A DNA stretch of 64,000 nucleotides from Mucilaginibacter frigoritolerans (GTDB lineage: Bacteria > Bacteroidota > Bacteroidia > Sphingobacteriales > Sphingobacteriaceae): assembly GCF_007830615.1 (NCBI RefSeq), contig NZ_VLLI01000007.1, positions 1 to 64,000 of the forward strand. The letters run 5' to 3'. Made by a program: the position numbers and the translations under genes. Positions 17,343-25,663 of this stretch are shown here, piece by piece (position 1 is the stretch's first letter; each line of letters opens with the position of its first letter). The notes under the pieces were generated by a model. The model was not told where the DNA came from. It worked only from the letters and a program-made list of their open reading frames with translations, and did not search any database.

Positions 17343-17948
17343 ATGAGCAATCAAGATATAGAAAAACAGGAGTTTAACATCACGGTTTATACCGAAAACC
17401 AAATTGGTTTATTAAACCGGATAGCTATCATATTTACGCGCCGTAAAATCAATATTGATAGTTTGAATACCTCGCCATCAGAAATTGAGCGTATTCACCG
17501 TTTTAATATTGTAATTACCGAATCAGAAGATGTAGTACGCAAGCTTTGCCGCCAGATTGAAAAACAGGTAGAAGTGTTAAAAGTATACTACCATACTAAC
17601 GAAGATGTGATTTGGCAGGAACTGGCTTTATACAAAGTCAGTACCGATGTTATTGCCGAAAAGGTTAGCGTTGAACGTTTGCTTCGCGAAAATGGTGCCC
17701 GTGCAGTAGTAATCCGTAAGGATTACACCGTGTTCGAAACAACAGGCCATCGCGAAGAAACTGATAATCTGATCAGCATTCTTCAGCCTTACGGACTGAT
17801 TGAGTTTGTGCGCAGCGCCCGCGTTGCTATTATTAAAGACAGCGATGGTTTTAACCGCAAACTCCGCGAGTTTGAAAGGCTTGAACCCGGCGAAGACGTG
17901 ATTGAAAACGAATATTTAAACAAGGGCGATAAAGTATTTACCATGTAA
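17343..17948 (+). CDS. ilvN: Acetolactate synthase, small (regulatory) subunit
   Basis: The protein is 201 residues. An N-terminal ACT domain (about 10-85; FNITVYTENQIGLLNRIA, INIDSLNTSPSE) binds the feedback effector valine in this family. A C-terminal domain (about 90-175) contacts the catalytic subunit. It is slightly longer than the usual 160-175 residues, with an acidic C-terminal tail. The stop codon lies inside the left arm of the following G/C-rich inverted repeat. Confidence 0.95.
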   Translation: MSNQDIEKQEFNITVYTENQIGLLNRIAIIFTRRKINIDSLNTSPSEIERIHRFNIVITESEDVVRKLCRQIEKQVEVLKVYYHTNEDVIWQELALYKVSTDVIAEKVSVERLLRENGARAVVIRKDYTVFETTGHREETDNLISILQPYGLIEFVRSARVAIIKDSDGFNRKLREFERLEPGEDVIENEYLNKGDKVFTM

Positions 17949-18042
17949 CCCCCTAGCCCCCTGAAGGGGGAACAATAGGGAATTAAAAATAGTAACAAAC
18001 AAAATACATTATCAAAACTCCCCTTTAGGGGGTTTGGGGGGT
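17947..18042. repeat. C/G-run inverted repeat before the first methyltransferase gene
   Basis: The left arm at 17947-17972 reads AACCCCCTAGCCCCC then TGAAGGGGGAA. The right arm at about 18018-18042 is CTCCCCTTTAGGGGG then TTTGGGGGGT, an imperfect inverse. The right arm ends two bases before the ATG at 18045, so its G-run occupies the ribosome-binding position. A sibling element sits in the same place before the second methyltransferase gene. From memory, similar CCCCCTAACCCCCT repeats are scattered in many Bacteroidota genomes. Confidence 0.7.
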
Positions 18043-18044
18043 AT

Positions 18045-18623
18045 ATGATCGAAGAAATCAGACAAAAATATCCATTAGCATACAACGCTATCAAAGTGGC
18101 TACGGAGGCTAATGGTTTTACTATGCCGTCGGAAGTATTAACGTGTTCGTTACTTAAAACATTGGTAGCTACCAAACCGGGCAGCAAAATGCTGGAGTTG
18201 GGCACAGGTACAGGTTTGTCAACCACTTGGATACTGGATGGCATGGATGAAAAATCGACCTTAATATCGATTGACAATGATGAAACGTTGTTAAATATAG
18301 CTAAGGAAAATTTAGGAGTTGATAAACGCCTGAAGTTGATCTGTACAGATGGTGGCGAATGGATAAAGCAAAATGCAGGGCAAAAGTTTAGCTTTATTTT
18401 TGCTGATACCTGGCCTGGTAAATATTTACTGCTTGATGAGGTATTGGACATGGTTGAAAAAGGAGGCATTTATATTATTGACGATATGCTGCCTCAGCAA
18501 AACTGGCCAACAGGTCATGCTGAAAAGGCAACACAGCTGATAGCTTATCTTGATAGCCGCGAAGATATTATATTAACCAAGATGGGTTGGGCAACGGGGA
18601 TAGTGATCATCACCAAAAAATAA
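18045..18623 (+). CDS. Class I SAM-dependent O-methyltransferase-like protein
   Basis: The protein is 192 residues with a Rossmann methyltransferase fold: motif I MLELGTGTG at 49-57, the acidic residue after strand 2 in ISIDND, and FIFADTWPGKY where catechol-type O-methyltransferases bind metal. It is closest in style to the Methyltransf_24 / O-methyltransferase group. The substrate is unknown. It is wedged between ilvN and ilvC although no step of branched-chain synthesis needs methylation, so it is probably a passenger or has an unassigned role. Confidence 0.82.
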   Translation: MIEEIRQKYPLAYNAIKVATEANGFTMPSEVLTCSLLKTLVATKPGSKMLELGTGTGLSTTWILDGMDEKSTLISIDNDETLLNIAKENLGVDKRLKLICTDGGEWIKQNAGQKFSFIFADTWPGKYLLLDEVLDMVEKGGIYIIDDMLPQQNWPTGHAEKATQLIAYLDSREDIILTKMGWATGIVIITKK

Positions 18624-18650
18624 ATTATTAAACTATAAATAAAAACAACG

Positions 18651-18688
18651 CATCGGCATAATTAAAACCAAACCGGTGCAATCATAAA
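18651..18688 (+). repeat. Two 18-base related words upstream of ilvC
   Basis: CATCGGCATAATTAAAAC (18651-18668) and AACCGGTGCAATCATAAA (18671-18688) resemble each other and the tandem CATCGGTGTAATCAAAAA units upstream of leuD. They lie 11-48 bases before the ilvC ATG. The function is unknown. Confidence 0.4.
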
Positions 18689-18698
18689 CACAAAAACA

Positions 18699-19757
18699 AT
18701 GGCAAAATTAAATTTCGGCGGTACTGAAGAAAACGTAGTTACCCGCGAAGAGTTCCCTTTATCAAAGGCTCAGGAAGTATTGAAAAATGAAGTTGTAGCT
18801 GTAATTGGCTATGGTGTACAAGGTCCGGGTCAGGCACTCAACCAAAAAGACAATGGCATAAACGTAATTGTTGGTCAGCGTAAAGGCACCAAAACTTGGG
18901 ATAAAGCAATTAATGATGGCTTTGTACCGGGCGAAACCCTTTTTGAAATTGAAGAAGCCTTAGAAAGAGGAACCGTTATTTGCTACTTATTGAGCGATGC
19001 TGCTCAGATTGCTTTATGGCCAACTGTTAAAAAACACTTAACTCCAGGCAAAGCATTATATTTTTCACACGGCTTTGGTATCACCTTTAAAGAACAAACC
19101 GGCATTATACCTCCTGCTGATGTGGATGTATTCCTGGTTGCGCCTAAGGGTTCAGGTACTTCATTACGTCGTATGTTTTTACAGGGTCGTGGCTTAAACT
19201 CAAGCTTTGCTATTTTCCAGGATGCAACCGGAAAAGCAAAAGACAGAGTAATTGCTTTAGGTATTGCTGTAGGTAGCGGTTACTTATTTGAAACCGACTT
19301 TAAGAAAGAAGTATTCAGCGATTTAACCGGCGAGCGTGGTACATTGATGGGTTGTATTCAGGGTGTATTTGCTGCTCAGTACGATGTATTACGCAGCAAT
19401 GGCCACTCACCATCAGAAGCATTTAACGAAACTGTTGAAGAGTTAACCCAATCATTAATGCCATTGGTTGCAGAAAACGGTATGGACTGGATGTATGCAA
19501 ATTGTTCAACTACTGCACAACGTGGTGCTTTGGATTGGTGGAAAAAATTCCGTGATGCTACTAAACCGGTATTTGAAGACCTATACAAAAGTGTTGCAAC
19601 CGGCGTTGAATCACAAAGATCAATTGACACAAACAGCAAACCTGATTACCGCGAAAAACTGGATGCAGAATTAAAAGAACTGCGCGACAGCGAAATGTGG
19701 CAAGCAGGTAAAACCGTACGCAGTTTACGTCCTGAAAACCAGGTAGTAGAAGCGTAA
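18699..19757 (+). CDS. ilvC: Ketol-acid reductoisomerase (NADP+)
   Basis: This enzyme isomerises and reduces acetolactate or acetohydroxybutyrate to the dihydroxy acids. The protein is 352 residues, the single-knot (class I) size. The cofactor-binding motif GYGVQGPGQA at 38-47 is followed by VGQRKG with Arg61. The catalytic acidic residues lie in the C-terminal helical domain (around SDLTGERGTLMG and EAFNETVEELTQSL). The sequence resembles the Bacteroidota branch of the family. It sits downstream of the methyltransferase gene in the same operon. Confidence 0.96.
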   Translation: MAKLNFGGTEENVVTREEFPLSKAQEVLKNEVVAVIGYGVQGPGQALNQKDNGINVIVGQRKGTKTWDKAINDGFVPGETLFEIEEALERGTVICYLLSDAAQIALWPTVKKHLTPGKALYFSHGFGITFKEQTGIIPPADVDVFLVAPKGSGTSLRRMFLQGRGLNSSFAIFQDATGKAKDRVIALGIAVGSGYLFETDFKKEVFSDLTGERGTLMGCIQGVFAAQYDVLRSNGHSPSEAFNETVEELTQSLMPLVAENGMDWMYANCSTTAQRGALDWWKKFRDATKPVFEDLYKSVATGVESQRSIDTNSKPDYREKLDAELKELRDSEMWQAGKTVRSLRPENQVVEA

Positions 19758-19774
19758 TTAGTTGTCACTGATAG

Positions 19775-19832
19775 GAGATATGAGTATTGAGATATGAGAC
19801 GGAAATCCCCTTTATCTCAATACTCAAATCTC
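19775..19832. repeat. Inverted repeat between ilvC and the ABM gene
   Basis: The arms GAGATATGAGTATTGAGATA (19775-19794) and its complement at 19813-19832 pair at 19 of 20 positions around an 18-base loop. The flanks continue with GAGATATGAG-like words. A similar but not identical element (GAGATCTGAGACGTGAGA) lies between atpD and atpC. It may attenuate or process the transcript. Confidence 0.7.
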
Positions 19833-19851
19833 ACATCTAAAATCTAATCAA

Positions 19852-20133
19852 ATGATACTTGAAGTAGCCATTTTAAATGTGATGCCGGGCCTTGAAGATG
19901 ATTTTTTAGAAGCGTTTTCAAAGGCACAGCTTATTATATCAAAAATGGCAGGTTATATTTCTCATCAGCTTAAAAGATGCATAGAGAACTCAAGCAGATT
20001 TATTTTGCTGGTTGAGTGGGAGAAATTAACCGATCATACCGAGGGTTTCAGAGGATCGGTTCAGTACCAGGAATGGAAAAGTTTATTACATCACTTTTAT
20101 GATCCTTTCCCGGTGGTTGAACATTATTGTTAA
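19852..20133 (+). CDS. Antibiotic biosynthesis monooxygenase (ABM) domain protein
   Basis: This is a 93-residue single-domain protein of the dimeric alpha-beta barrel superfamily, recognisable from the N-terminal strand LEVAILNVMPGLEDDFLEAF, the GYISHQLKRCIE strand and the FILLVEWEKLTDH segment. Members include haem-degrading enzymes and quinone-forming monooxygenases, but many have no known activity. It lies between ilvC and leuB and is not a known part of the pathway. The tail ends PVVEHYC. Confidence 0.8.
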   Translation: MILEVAILNVMPGLEDDFLEAFSKAQLIISKMAGYISHQLKRCIENSSRFILLVEWEKLTDHTEGFRGSVQYQEWKSLLHHFYDPFPVVEHYC

Positions 20134-20190
20134 AGCAGAAAAACATCCTTGTTATTGTAAGCTAGTGTGCAGTAACAACAAGAAATTAAA

Positions 20191-21261
20191 ATGGGACTAT
20201 CAAAAAAAATATTAGTAATACCCGGTGACGGGATTGGAGCTGAGGTAACCACTTGGGGTAAAGCCGTACTGGAAAAAATAGGTACAGATTTTGGCCATAC
20301 ATTTACCTTTGATGAGGCATTGATGGGTCACGAAGCCATTGAAGCTACAGGCACTTCGTTACCTGACGAAACTTTGGCAAAGGCTAAAGCCAGTGATGCC
20401 ATATTATTTGGTGCAGTGGGCCATATTAAATATGACAATGATCCTTCAGCAAAGGTTCGTCCGGAGCAGGGCTTATTGAAAATCCGCAAGGAACTTGGTT
20501 TATATGCTAACCTGCGTCCAATTATGTTGTTTGATGAGTTGCTGGATGCATCGAGCCTTAAACCCGAAGTGTTAAAAGGAACCGATATCCTGTTTTTCCG
20601 TGAGTTGACAGGTGATGTTTATTTCGGCGAAAAAAAACGCACAGAAGATTTCGCATCCGATCTAATGAACTATAACCGTTATGAGGTTGAACGCATTGCC
20701 ATAAAAGCATACGAAGCAGCAAAGGTACGCGGTAAAAAACTATGCTCTGTTGATAAAGCCAACGTACTGGAAACCTCACGTCTTTGGCGCGAAGTAGTAC
20801 AGGAAGTAGCCAAAAGATACCCTGATGTAGAAACCGAACACATGTTTGTTGATAATGCCGCTATGCAGCTGGTTAAAAACCCTAAAAAGTTTGATGTGGT
20901 AGTAACCGCTAACCTTTTTGGCGATATTTTAACAGATGAGGCATCACAAATTGCAGGTTCAATGGGTATGCTGGCATCTGCTTCAATAGGCGATGGTACC
21001 GGTTTCTTTGAGCCGATCCATGGTTCGGCACATGATATTGCCGGTCAGGATAAAGCTAATCCGCTGGCATCTATATTATCGGTAGCATTAATGCTTGAAA
21101 TTGGTTTCGGATTAAAAGAAGAAGCAAAGAAAGTTACCAGTGCTGTTGATAAAGCGCTTAAAGCCGGTTACCGTACAGGCGATATCGCGGATAGCAAAAC
21201 AGACAAAAGCAAAATATTAGGCACCAAAGCTATGGGCCAAAAAGTATTGGAGTACTTGTAG
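20191..21261 (+). CDS. leuB: 3-isopropylmalate dehydrogenase
   Basis: This is an NAD-dependent oxidative decarboxylase making 4-methyl-2-oxopentanoate from 3-isopropylmalate; the same enzyme often handles the methylmalate of the citramalate route. The protein is 356 residues. It has the GDGIGAEV start motif, ELTGDVYFGE, Asp in MFVDNAAMQL, and the signature TANLFGDILTDEASQIAGSMGMLASASIG split across about 245-275. It is in the cluster between the ABM gene and the second methyltransferase. Confidence 0.96.
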   Translation: MGLSKKILVIPGDGIGAEVTTWGKAVLEKIGTDFGHTFTFDEALMGHEAIEATGTSLPDETLAKAKASDAILFGAVGHIKYDNDPSAKVRPEQGLLKIRKELGLYANLRPIMLFDELLDASSLKPEVLKGTDILFFRELTGDVYFGEKKRTEDFASDLMNYNRYEVERIAIKAYEAAKVRGKKLCSVDKANVLETSRLWREVVQEVAKRYPDVETEHMFVDNAAMQLVKNPKKFDVVVTANLFGDILTDEASQIAGSMGMLASASIGDGTGFFEPIHGSAHDIAGQDKANPLASILSVALMLEIGFGLKEEAKKVTSAVDKALKAGYRTGDIADSKTDKSKILGTKAMGQKVLEYL

Positions 21262-21263
21262 GC

Positions 21264-21343
21264 CCCACCCAGCCCTCCCCGGTAGGGAGGGTTTTAACAA
21301 TGAAATTAAAGTCTCCACTACCGGGGGAGATTTAGAGGGGGCT
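21264..21343. repeat. C/G-run inverted repeat before the second methyltransferase gene
   Basis: The left arm (about 21264-21292) contains CCCAGCCCTCCCCGGTAG and the right arm (about 21314-21343) contains CTACCGGGGGAG followed by ATTTAGAGGGGGCT. The CTCCC-CGGTAG core pairs well. It belongs to the same family as 17947-18042 and again ends just before an ATG (21347), with a G-run in the ribosome-binding position. Confidence 0.68.
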
Positions 21344-21346
21344 ATT

Positions 21347-22105
21347 ATGAAATGGAACGCTGATTTATATGACCAGAAACATGCATTTGTTTACCAGTTT
21401 GGTGAAAATGTATTGGAACTACTTGATGCCAAAGCCGGGGAACATATCCTGGATATTGGTTGTGGCACTGGTTATTTAACACAGCAATTACATGAGCTTG
21501 GGGTTATTGTTAAGGGTACTGATTATTCACCCGAAATGATTGCACAAGCAAAAGAAAAACATTCCGAAGTTTTGTTTGAAGTTGCTAATGCCAGCAACTT
21601 CAACGAACAGGGACAATACGATGCTGTATTTTCAAATGCCGCCCTGCATTGGGTAAAAGATCACGATGGCATGATGGACAGCGTTTATAAAAGCCTTAAG
21701 CCCGGCGGTCGTTTTGTTGCGGAGATGGGTGGCAAAGGCAATGTAGAAAAAATTATAGCAGCTACTAAAAAAGTGCTGGAACAACATGGTTACCATAAAC
21801 AGGCTCAAACACAGATTTGGTATTTCCCATCATTAGGCGAATACACCAGCAGGTTAGAGGCACATGGTTTGAGGGTAACATTTGCTATCCATTTTGATCG
21901 TAAAACACCGTTACAGGATGGTGATCAGGGTGTAACTAAATGGATAAAGATGTTTGGCTCACCATATTTTGAAGGCGTGCCCGAAAATGAATTACAACAA
22001 ATGCTAGCAGAGATAACCACTCTGCTGGAACCTGATTATAATGAGAACGGCCAATGGTTTGCCGATTATAAAAGGTTAAGGTTTGTTGCAGTAAAAGAAG
22101 CATAA
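21347..22105 (+). CDS. Class I SAM-dependent methyltransferase (Tam-like)
   Basis: The protein is 252 residues with SAM motif I ILDIGCGTG at 34-42, acidic Asp in VKGTDYSPEM, motif II DAVFSNAALHWVKDH and motif III SLKPGGRFVAEMGG. The arrangement resembles trans-aconitate 2-methyltransferase and related small-acid methyltransferases. If it acts on a carboxylic acid, isopropylmalate or aconitate-like intermediates would be conceivable in this operon, but that is speculation. It is unrelated to the methyltransferase before ilvC. Confidence 0.82.
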   Translation: MKWNADLYDQKHAFVYQFGENVLELLDAKAGEHILDIGCGTGYLTQQLHELGVIVKGTDYSPEMIAQAKEKHSEVLFEVANASNFNEQGQYDAVFSNAALHWVKDHDGMMDSVYKSLKPGGRFVAEMGGKGNVEKIIAATKKVLEQHGYHKQAQTQIWYFPSLGEYTSRLEAHGLRVTFAIHFDRKTPLQDGDQGVTKWIKMFGSPYFEGVPENELQQMLAEITTLLEPDYNENGQWFADYKRLRFVAVKEA

Positions 22106-22109
22106 ATTA

Positions 22110-22143
22110 TCATCCTGATCCGCCAATGGTGGAGAGGAATGAC
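22110..22143. repeat. Imperfect hairpin between the methyltransferase gene and leuA
   Basis: TCATCCTGATCCGCC and GGTGGAGAGGAATGA face each other across a short loop and pair at about 10 of 15 positions. The central GATCCGCCAATGG resembles the palindrome between ilvD and ilvB. Confidence 0.4.
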
Positions 22144-22222
22144 AGAATAAATAAAATGATCATTAACTGATGACAGGAGCATAAAACGTTAAAACTGTTA
22201 TCATAAATAAAAAAGGAAAATT

Positions 22223-23398
22223 ATGTTACACGATCCAAATCGAGTCTACGTTTTTGATACCACGCTACGCGACGGCGAGCAGGTACCGGGCTGCCAGTTA
22301 ACTACCCCTGAAAAAATTGAGATCGCTAAAGAACTGGAAGCATTGGGTGTTGATATTATAGAAGCTGGTTTTCCCATTTCCAGCCCCGGCGATTTCCAAA
22401 GCGTTGTTGAAATTTCAAAAGCAGTTAAAAACCCAACCGTTTGTGCACTTACCCGTGCCAACAAAGGCGATATTGATGCCGCTGTAGAATCATTACAGTA
22501 TGCCAAACATCCGCGTATCCATACCGGTATCGGTTCTTCTGACATGCACATCAAACACAAATTTAACAGTACCCGCGAAGAAATTCTGGAACGTGCTGTT
22601 GAAGCAGTAAAATACGCCAAAAAATCAGTTGAGGATATTGAGTTTTATGCGGAAGATGCAGGTCGTGCCGATGTGGCTTACCTGGCACAAATGGTTGAAG
22701 CAGTTATTGCTGCCGGAGCTACTGTAGTAAACATTCCGGATACTAATGGCTATTGCTTGCCCGATCAATACGGAAACAAAATAAAATACCTTAAAGAACA
22801 CGTTAAAAATATCGACAAGGCCATCATCTCGGTTCATTGTCATAATGACCTTGGTTTGGCAACAGCTAATTCCATTGCCGGTTTGCAAAATGGAGCCCGC
22901 CAAATTGAAGGCACCATTAACGGTATTGGCGAACGTGCAGGCAACACTTCTATTGAAGAAGTGGTAATGATTTTAAAAACACACCAAAACTTAGGCTTGT
23001 ACACCAATATTAACGCACGCAATTTTTACGAGCTTAGCCACATGGTAAGCACGCAAATGCGTATGCCGGTACAACCCAACAAAGCTATTGTAGGCGCCAA
23101 CGCCTTTGCCCATAGTTCAGGCATTCACCAGGATGGTTTTTTGAAAAATCGTGAAAATTACGAGATCATTAAGCCGGAGGATGTAGGTTTCCCAAATGCA
23201 ACTATTGTGCTTACTGCACGTAGTGGAAGACATGCCCTGAAGTTTCACCTGGAGCGTTTAGGCTTTACGCTTGATAAAGCAGAGCTTGACGATACCTATA
23301 AGAACTTCTTAACTTTGGCTGATAATAAATTAGATATTAATGATGCTGACCTTTTATTGCTGGTTAACAGTACTAAAACAGCTAATCTTTATAAATAG
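22223..23398 (+). CDS. leuA: 2-isopropylmalate synthase, short form
   Basis: This enzyme condenses 2-oxoisovalerate with acetyl-CoA, the committed step to leucine. The TIM-barrel catalytic domain has DTTLRDGEQ at 12-20, the metal-binding HCHNDLG near 204-210 and [14 protein letters not shown] linker subdomain follows ([11 protein letters not shown]). At 391 residues it lacks the C-terminal LeuA regulatory domain of about 130 residues found in full-length (about 510-residue) enzymes, so classical leucine feedback through that domain is not expected. Pathway context (leuB, leuC, leuD) supports the leucine assignment. Confidence 0.93.
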   Translation: MLHDPNRVYVFDTTLRDGEQVPGCQLTTPEKIEIAKELEALGVDIIEAGFPISSPGDFQSVVEISKAVKNPTVCALTRANKGDIDAAVESLQYAKHPRIHTGIGSSDMHIKHKFNSTREEILERAVEAVKYAKKSVEDIEFYAEDAGRADVAYLAQMVEAVIAAGATVVNIPDTNGYCLPDQYGNKIKYLKEHVKNIDKAIISVHCHNDLGLATANSIAGLQNGARQIEGTINGIGERAGNTSIEEVVMILKTHQNLGLYTNINARNFYELSHMVSTQMRMPVQPNKAIVGANAFAHSSGIHQDGFLKNRENYEIIKPEDVGFPNATIVLTARSGRHALKFHLERLGFTLDKAELDDTYKNFLTLADNKLDINDADLLLLVNSTKTANLYK

Positions 23399-23422
23399 AA
23401 TTACAAATAAGGAACTAAAACC

Positions 23423-24835
23423 ATGAGCAAGACATTATTTGATAAGGTTTGGGACACGCACGTAGTGCGCAAAATTGAAGGCGGACCGGATGTGCTTTTT
23501 ATCGATCGTCATCTTATCCACGAAGTAACAAGCCCCGTAGCCTTTTTAGGATTAAAGAGCAGAGGTATAAAAGTTTTATATCCTGAACGTACGTTTGCTA
23601 CGGCCGATCATAACACGCCAACCATCAACCAGCATTTGCCGGTTGCTGATCCGCTTTCGGCTAATCAGTTACAAGCGCTGGAGACCAACTCAAACGAGTA
23701 TGGCATTAGTTATTGGGGACTGGGCCATCAAAAAAATGGTATTGTCCACGTTGTAGGCCCAGAATATGGTATTACCCAGCCGGGTGCTACTATTGTTTGC
23801 GGCGATTCGCATACTTCAACGCATGGTGCTTTTGGTGCCATTGCTTTCGGTATAGGTACTTCCGAGGTGGAGATGGTTTTGGCTACACAATGTATTATGC
23901 AGCCCAAACCTAAAAAAATGCGCATTAACGTTAATGGTAAGTTAGGCTTGGGTGTTACACCTAAAGATGTTGCTTTATACATCATTTCAAAACTGACTAC
24001 CTCTGGTGCTACCGGCTATTTTGTTGAATATGCTGGTGATGTTTTCGAAAACATGAGCATGGAAGGCCGTATGACAGTTTGTAACTTAAGCATTGAGATG
24101 GGTGCCCGTGGTGGTATGATTGCCCCGGACGAAACGACTATCAACTACGTAAAAGGTAGAGAGTTTAGCCCTAAAGGCGAAGCTTGGGACAAAGCACTAG
24201 CTTATTACAAAACATTAAAAACTGATGCCGATGCCGTATTTGATAAAGAATTAACTTTCAAAGCTGCTGATATTGAGCCGATGATCACTTACGGAACCAA
24301 CCCGGGCATGGGTATGGGTATATCACAAGATATTCCGGATGCTGCTCATGTGGAAGGTGGCGCTGCTACTTATGAAAAATCATTAGGCTATATGGGCTTC
24401 CACGAAGGTGATTCCATGATAGGCAAACAGGTAGACTTTGTTTTTGTGGGTAGCTGTACAAATGGCCGTATCGAGGATTTCAGGGCATTTACATCACTCG
24501 TAAAAGGCAAACACAAGGCTGATAACGTTACGGCCTGGCTGGTTCCGGGATCACACATTGTTGAGGCACAGATAAAAGAAGAAGGTTTGCTGGATATTTT
24601 AACCGAAGCAGGCTTTACTTTACGTCAGCCAGGTTGCTCCGCTTGTTTAGCAATGAATGATGATAAAGTTCCTGCCGGAAAATATGCTGTAAGTACCTCA
24701 AACAGGAACTTCGAAGGCAGACAAGGCCCAGGTGCAAGAACTATGCTGGCTAGCCCTTTGGTTGCTGCTGCTGCTGCTGTTACCGGTGTGGTTACAGATC
24801 CAAGAACATTAATTGAAGTAGAAGAACTTGTTTAA
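23423..24835 (+). CDS. leuC: 3-isopropylmalate dehydratase, large subunit
   Basis: This is an aconitase-family [4Fe-4S] protein that isomerises 2- to 3-isopropylmalate together with LeuD. The protein is 470 residues. The cluster ligands are Cys345 (GSCTNGR), Cys405 and Cys408 (PGCSACLA), matching the spacing of characterised Leu[15 protein letters not shown] marks the substrate site. It starts 24 bases after leuA. Confidence 0.97.
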   Translation: MSKTLFDKVWDTHVVRKIEGGPDVLFIDRHLIHEVTSPVAFLGLKSRGIKVLYPERTFATADHNTPTINQHLPVADPLSANQLQALETNSNEYGISYWGLGHQKNGIVHVVGPEYGITQPGATIVCGDSHTSTHGAFGAIAFGIGTSEVEMVLATQCIMQPKPKKMRINVNGKLGLGVTPKDVALYIISKLTTSGATGYFVEYAGDVFENMSMEGRMTVCNLSIEMGARGGMIAPDETTINYVKGREFSPKGEAWDKALAYYKTLKTDADAVFDKELTFKAADIEPMITYGTNPGMGMGISQDIPDAAHVEGGAATYEKSLGYMGFHEGDSMIGKQVDFVFVGSCTNGRIEDFRAFTSLVKGKHKADNVTAWLVPGSHIVEAQIKEEGLLDILTEAGFTLRQPGCSACLAMNDDKVPAGKYAVSTSNRNFEGRQGPGARTMLASPLVAAAAAVTGVVTDPRTLIEVEELV

Positions 24836-24892
24836 GATCGAGATTGGCGATTAGAGATCAGAGTTCAGGCAAAAAATAAATCAATCAAAAAA

Positions 24893-24928
24893 CATCGGTG
24901 TAATCAAAAACATCGATGCAATCAAAAA
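24893..24928 (+). repeat. Two tandem 18-base units upstream of leuD
   Basis: CATCGGTGTAATCAAAAA (24893-24910) and CATCGATGCAATCAAAAA (24911-24928) differ at two positions. A partial unit, AATCAATCAAAAAA, precedes them. The array ends 8 bases before the preferred leuD start. An ATG inside the second unit (24916) opens a longer leuD frame but is probably not the start. Confidence 0.6.
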
Positions 24929-24936
24929 ACAATAAA

Positions 24937-25533
24937 ATGGCTTACGATAAATTTACTGTATTAAGAAGCACAGGTGTACCGCTTCCGATAGAAAATATAG
25001 ATACCGACCAGATTATCCCGGCTCGCTTTTTAAAAGCAACCGAACGCGTTGGCTTTGGCGACAGCCTTTTCCGCGACTGGAGATATAATGCTGATAATAC
25101 TCCTAAAAAAGACTTTGTATTAAACAATCCAACCTATAGCGGTAAAATATTGGTTGGTGGAAAAAACTTTGGCTCCGGTTCTTCAAGGGAACATGCTGCA
25201 TGGGCAGTTTATGATTATGGTTTCAGGTGTGTAGTATCCAGCTTCTTTGCAGATATCTTCAAAAATAACTGCTTAAACATTGGCGTATTACCTGTTCAGG
25301 TTAGTGCCGAATTTGCTGACAAAATATTTGCTGCCATTATTGCTGATCCAAAAACTGAGCTTGAAATAAATCTGCCTGCTCAAACTATTACCATTATTTC
25401 AACCGGCGAGAAAGAAACCTTTGACATCAGCCACTACAAAAAAGATAACATGATAAATGGCTTTGATGATATTGATTATCTGCAAAGCATTAAGACGGAA
25501 ATTCAGGAATTTGCTGAAAATCTTCCGCTATAA
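24937..25533 (+). CDS. leuD: 3-isopropylmalate dehydratase, small subunit
   Basis: This is the swivelling domain of isopropylmalate isomerase, partner of LeuC. The protein is 198 residues from the ATG at 24937, the usual LeuD length. A frame starting at 24916 would add seven residues encoded by the tandem repeat and is disfavoured. Signatures are NIDTDQIIPARFLK near the start, GKNFGSGSSREHA and NNCLNIGVLP. Confidence 0.95.
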   Translation: MAYDKFTVLRSTGVPLPIENIDTDQIIPARFLKATERVGFGDSLFRDWRYNADNTPKKDFVLNNPTYSGKILVGGKNFGSGSSREHAAWAVYDYGFRCVVSSFFADIFKNNCLNIGVLPVQVSAEFADKIFAAIIADPKTELEINLPAQTITIISTGEKETFDISHYKKDNMINGFDDIDYLQSIKTEIQEFAENLPL

Positions 25534-25547
25534 TTTTAAAGTTAATT

Positions 25548-25605
25548 GAATTGATGATACCCGCCTTGCCATAACTAAAAGGCTGCTAACATCATCAGCT
25601 CAATT
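25548..25605. repeat. Interrupted inverted repeat between leuD and cimA
   Basis: GAATTGATGAT (25548-25558) is complementary to ATCATCA...AATTC (25591-25605), with four extra bases in the right arm. The loop contains a CCGCC...GGCTG stretch. It is another of the intergenic hairpins in this cluster. Confidence 0.45.
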
Positions 25606-25663
25606 CCAGCCAACCAATCACTAACTTTTGCCCTTAATTGCCGCACAACAACCAACCGTATAC

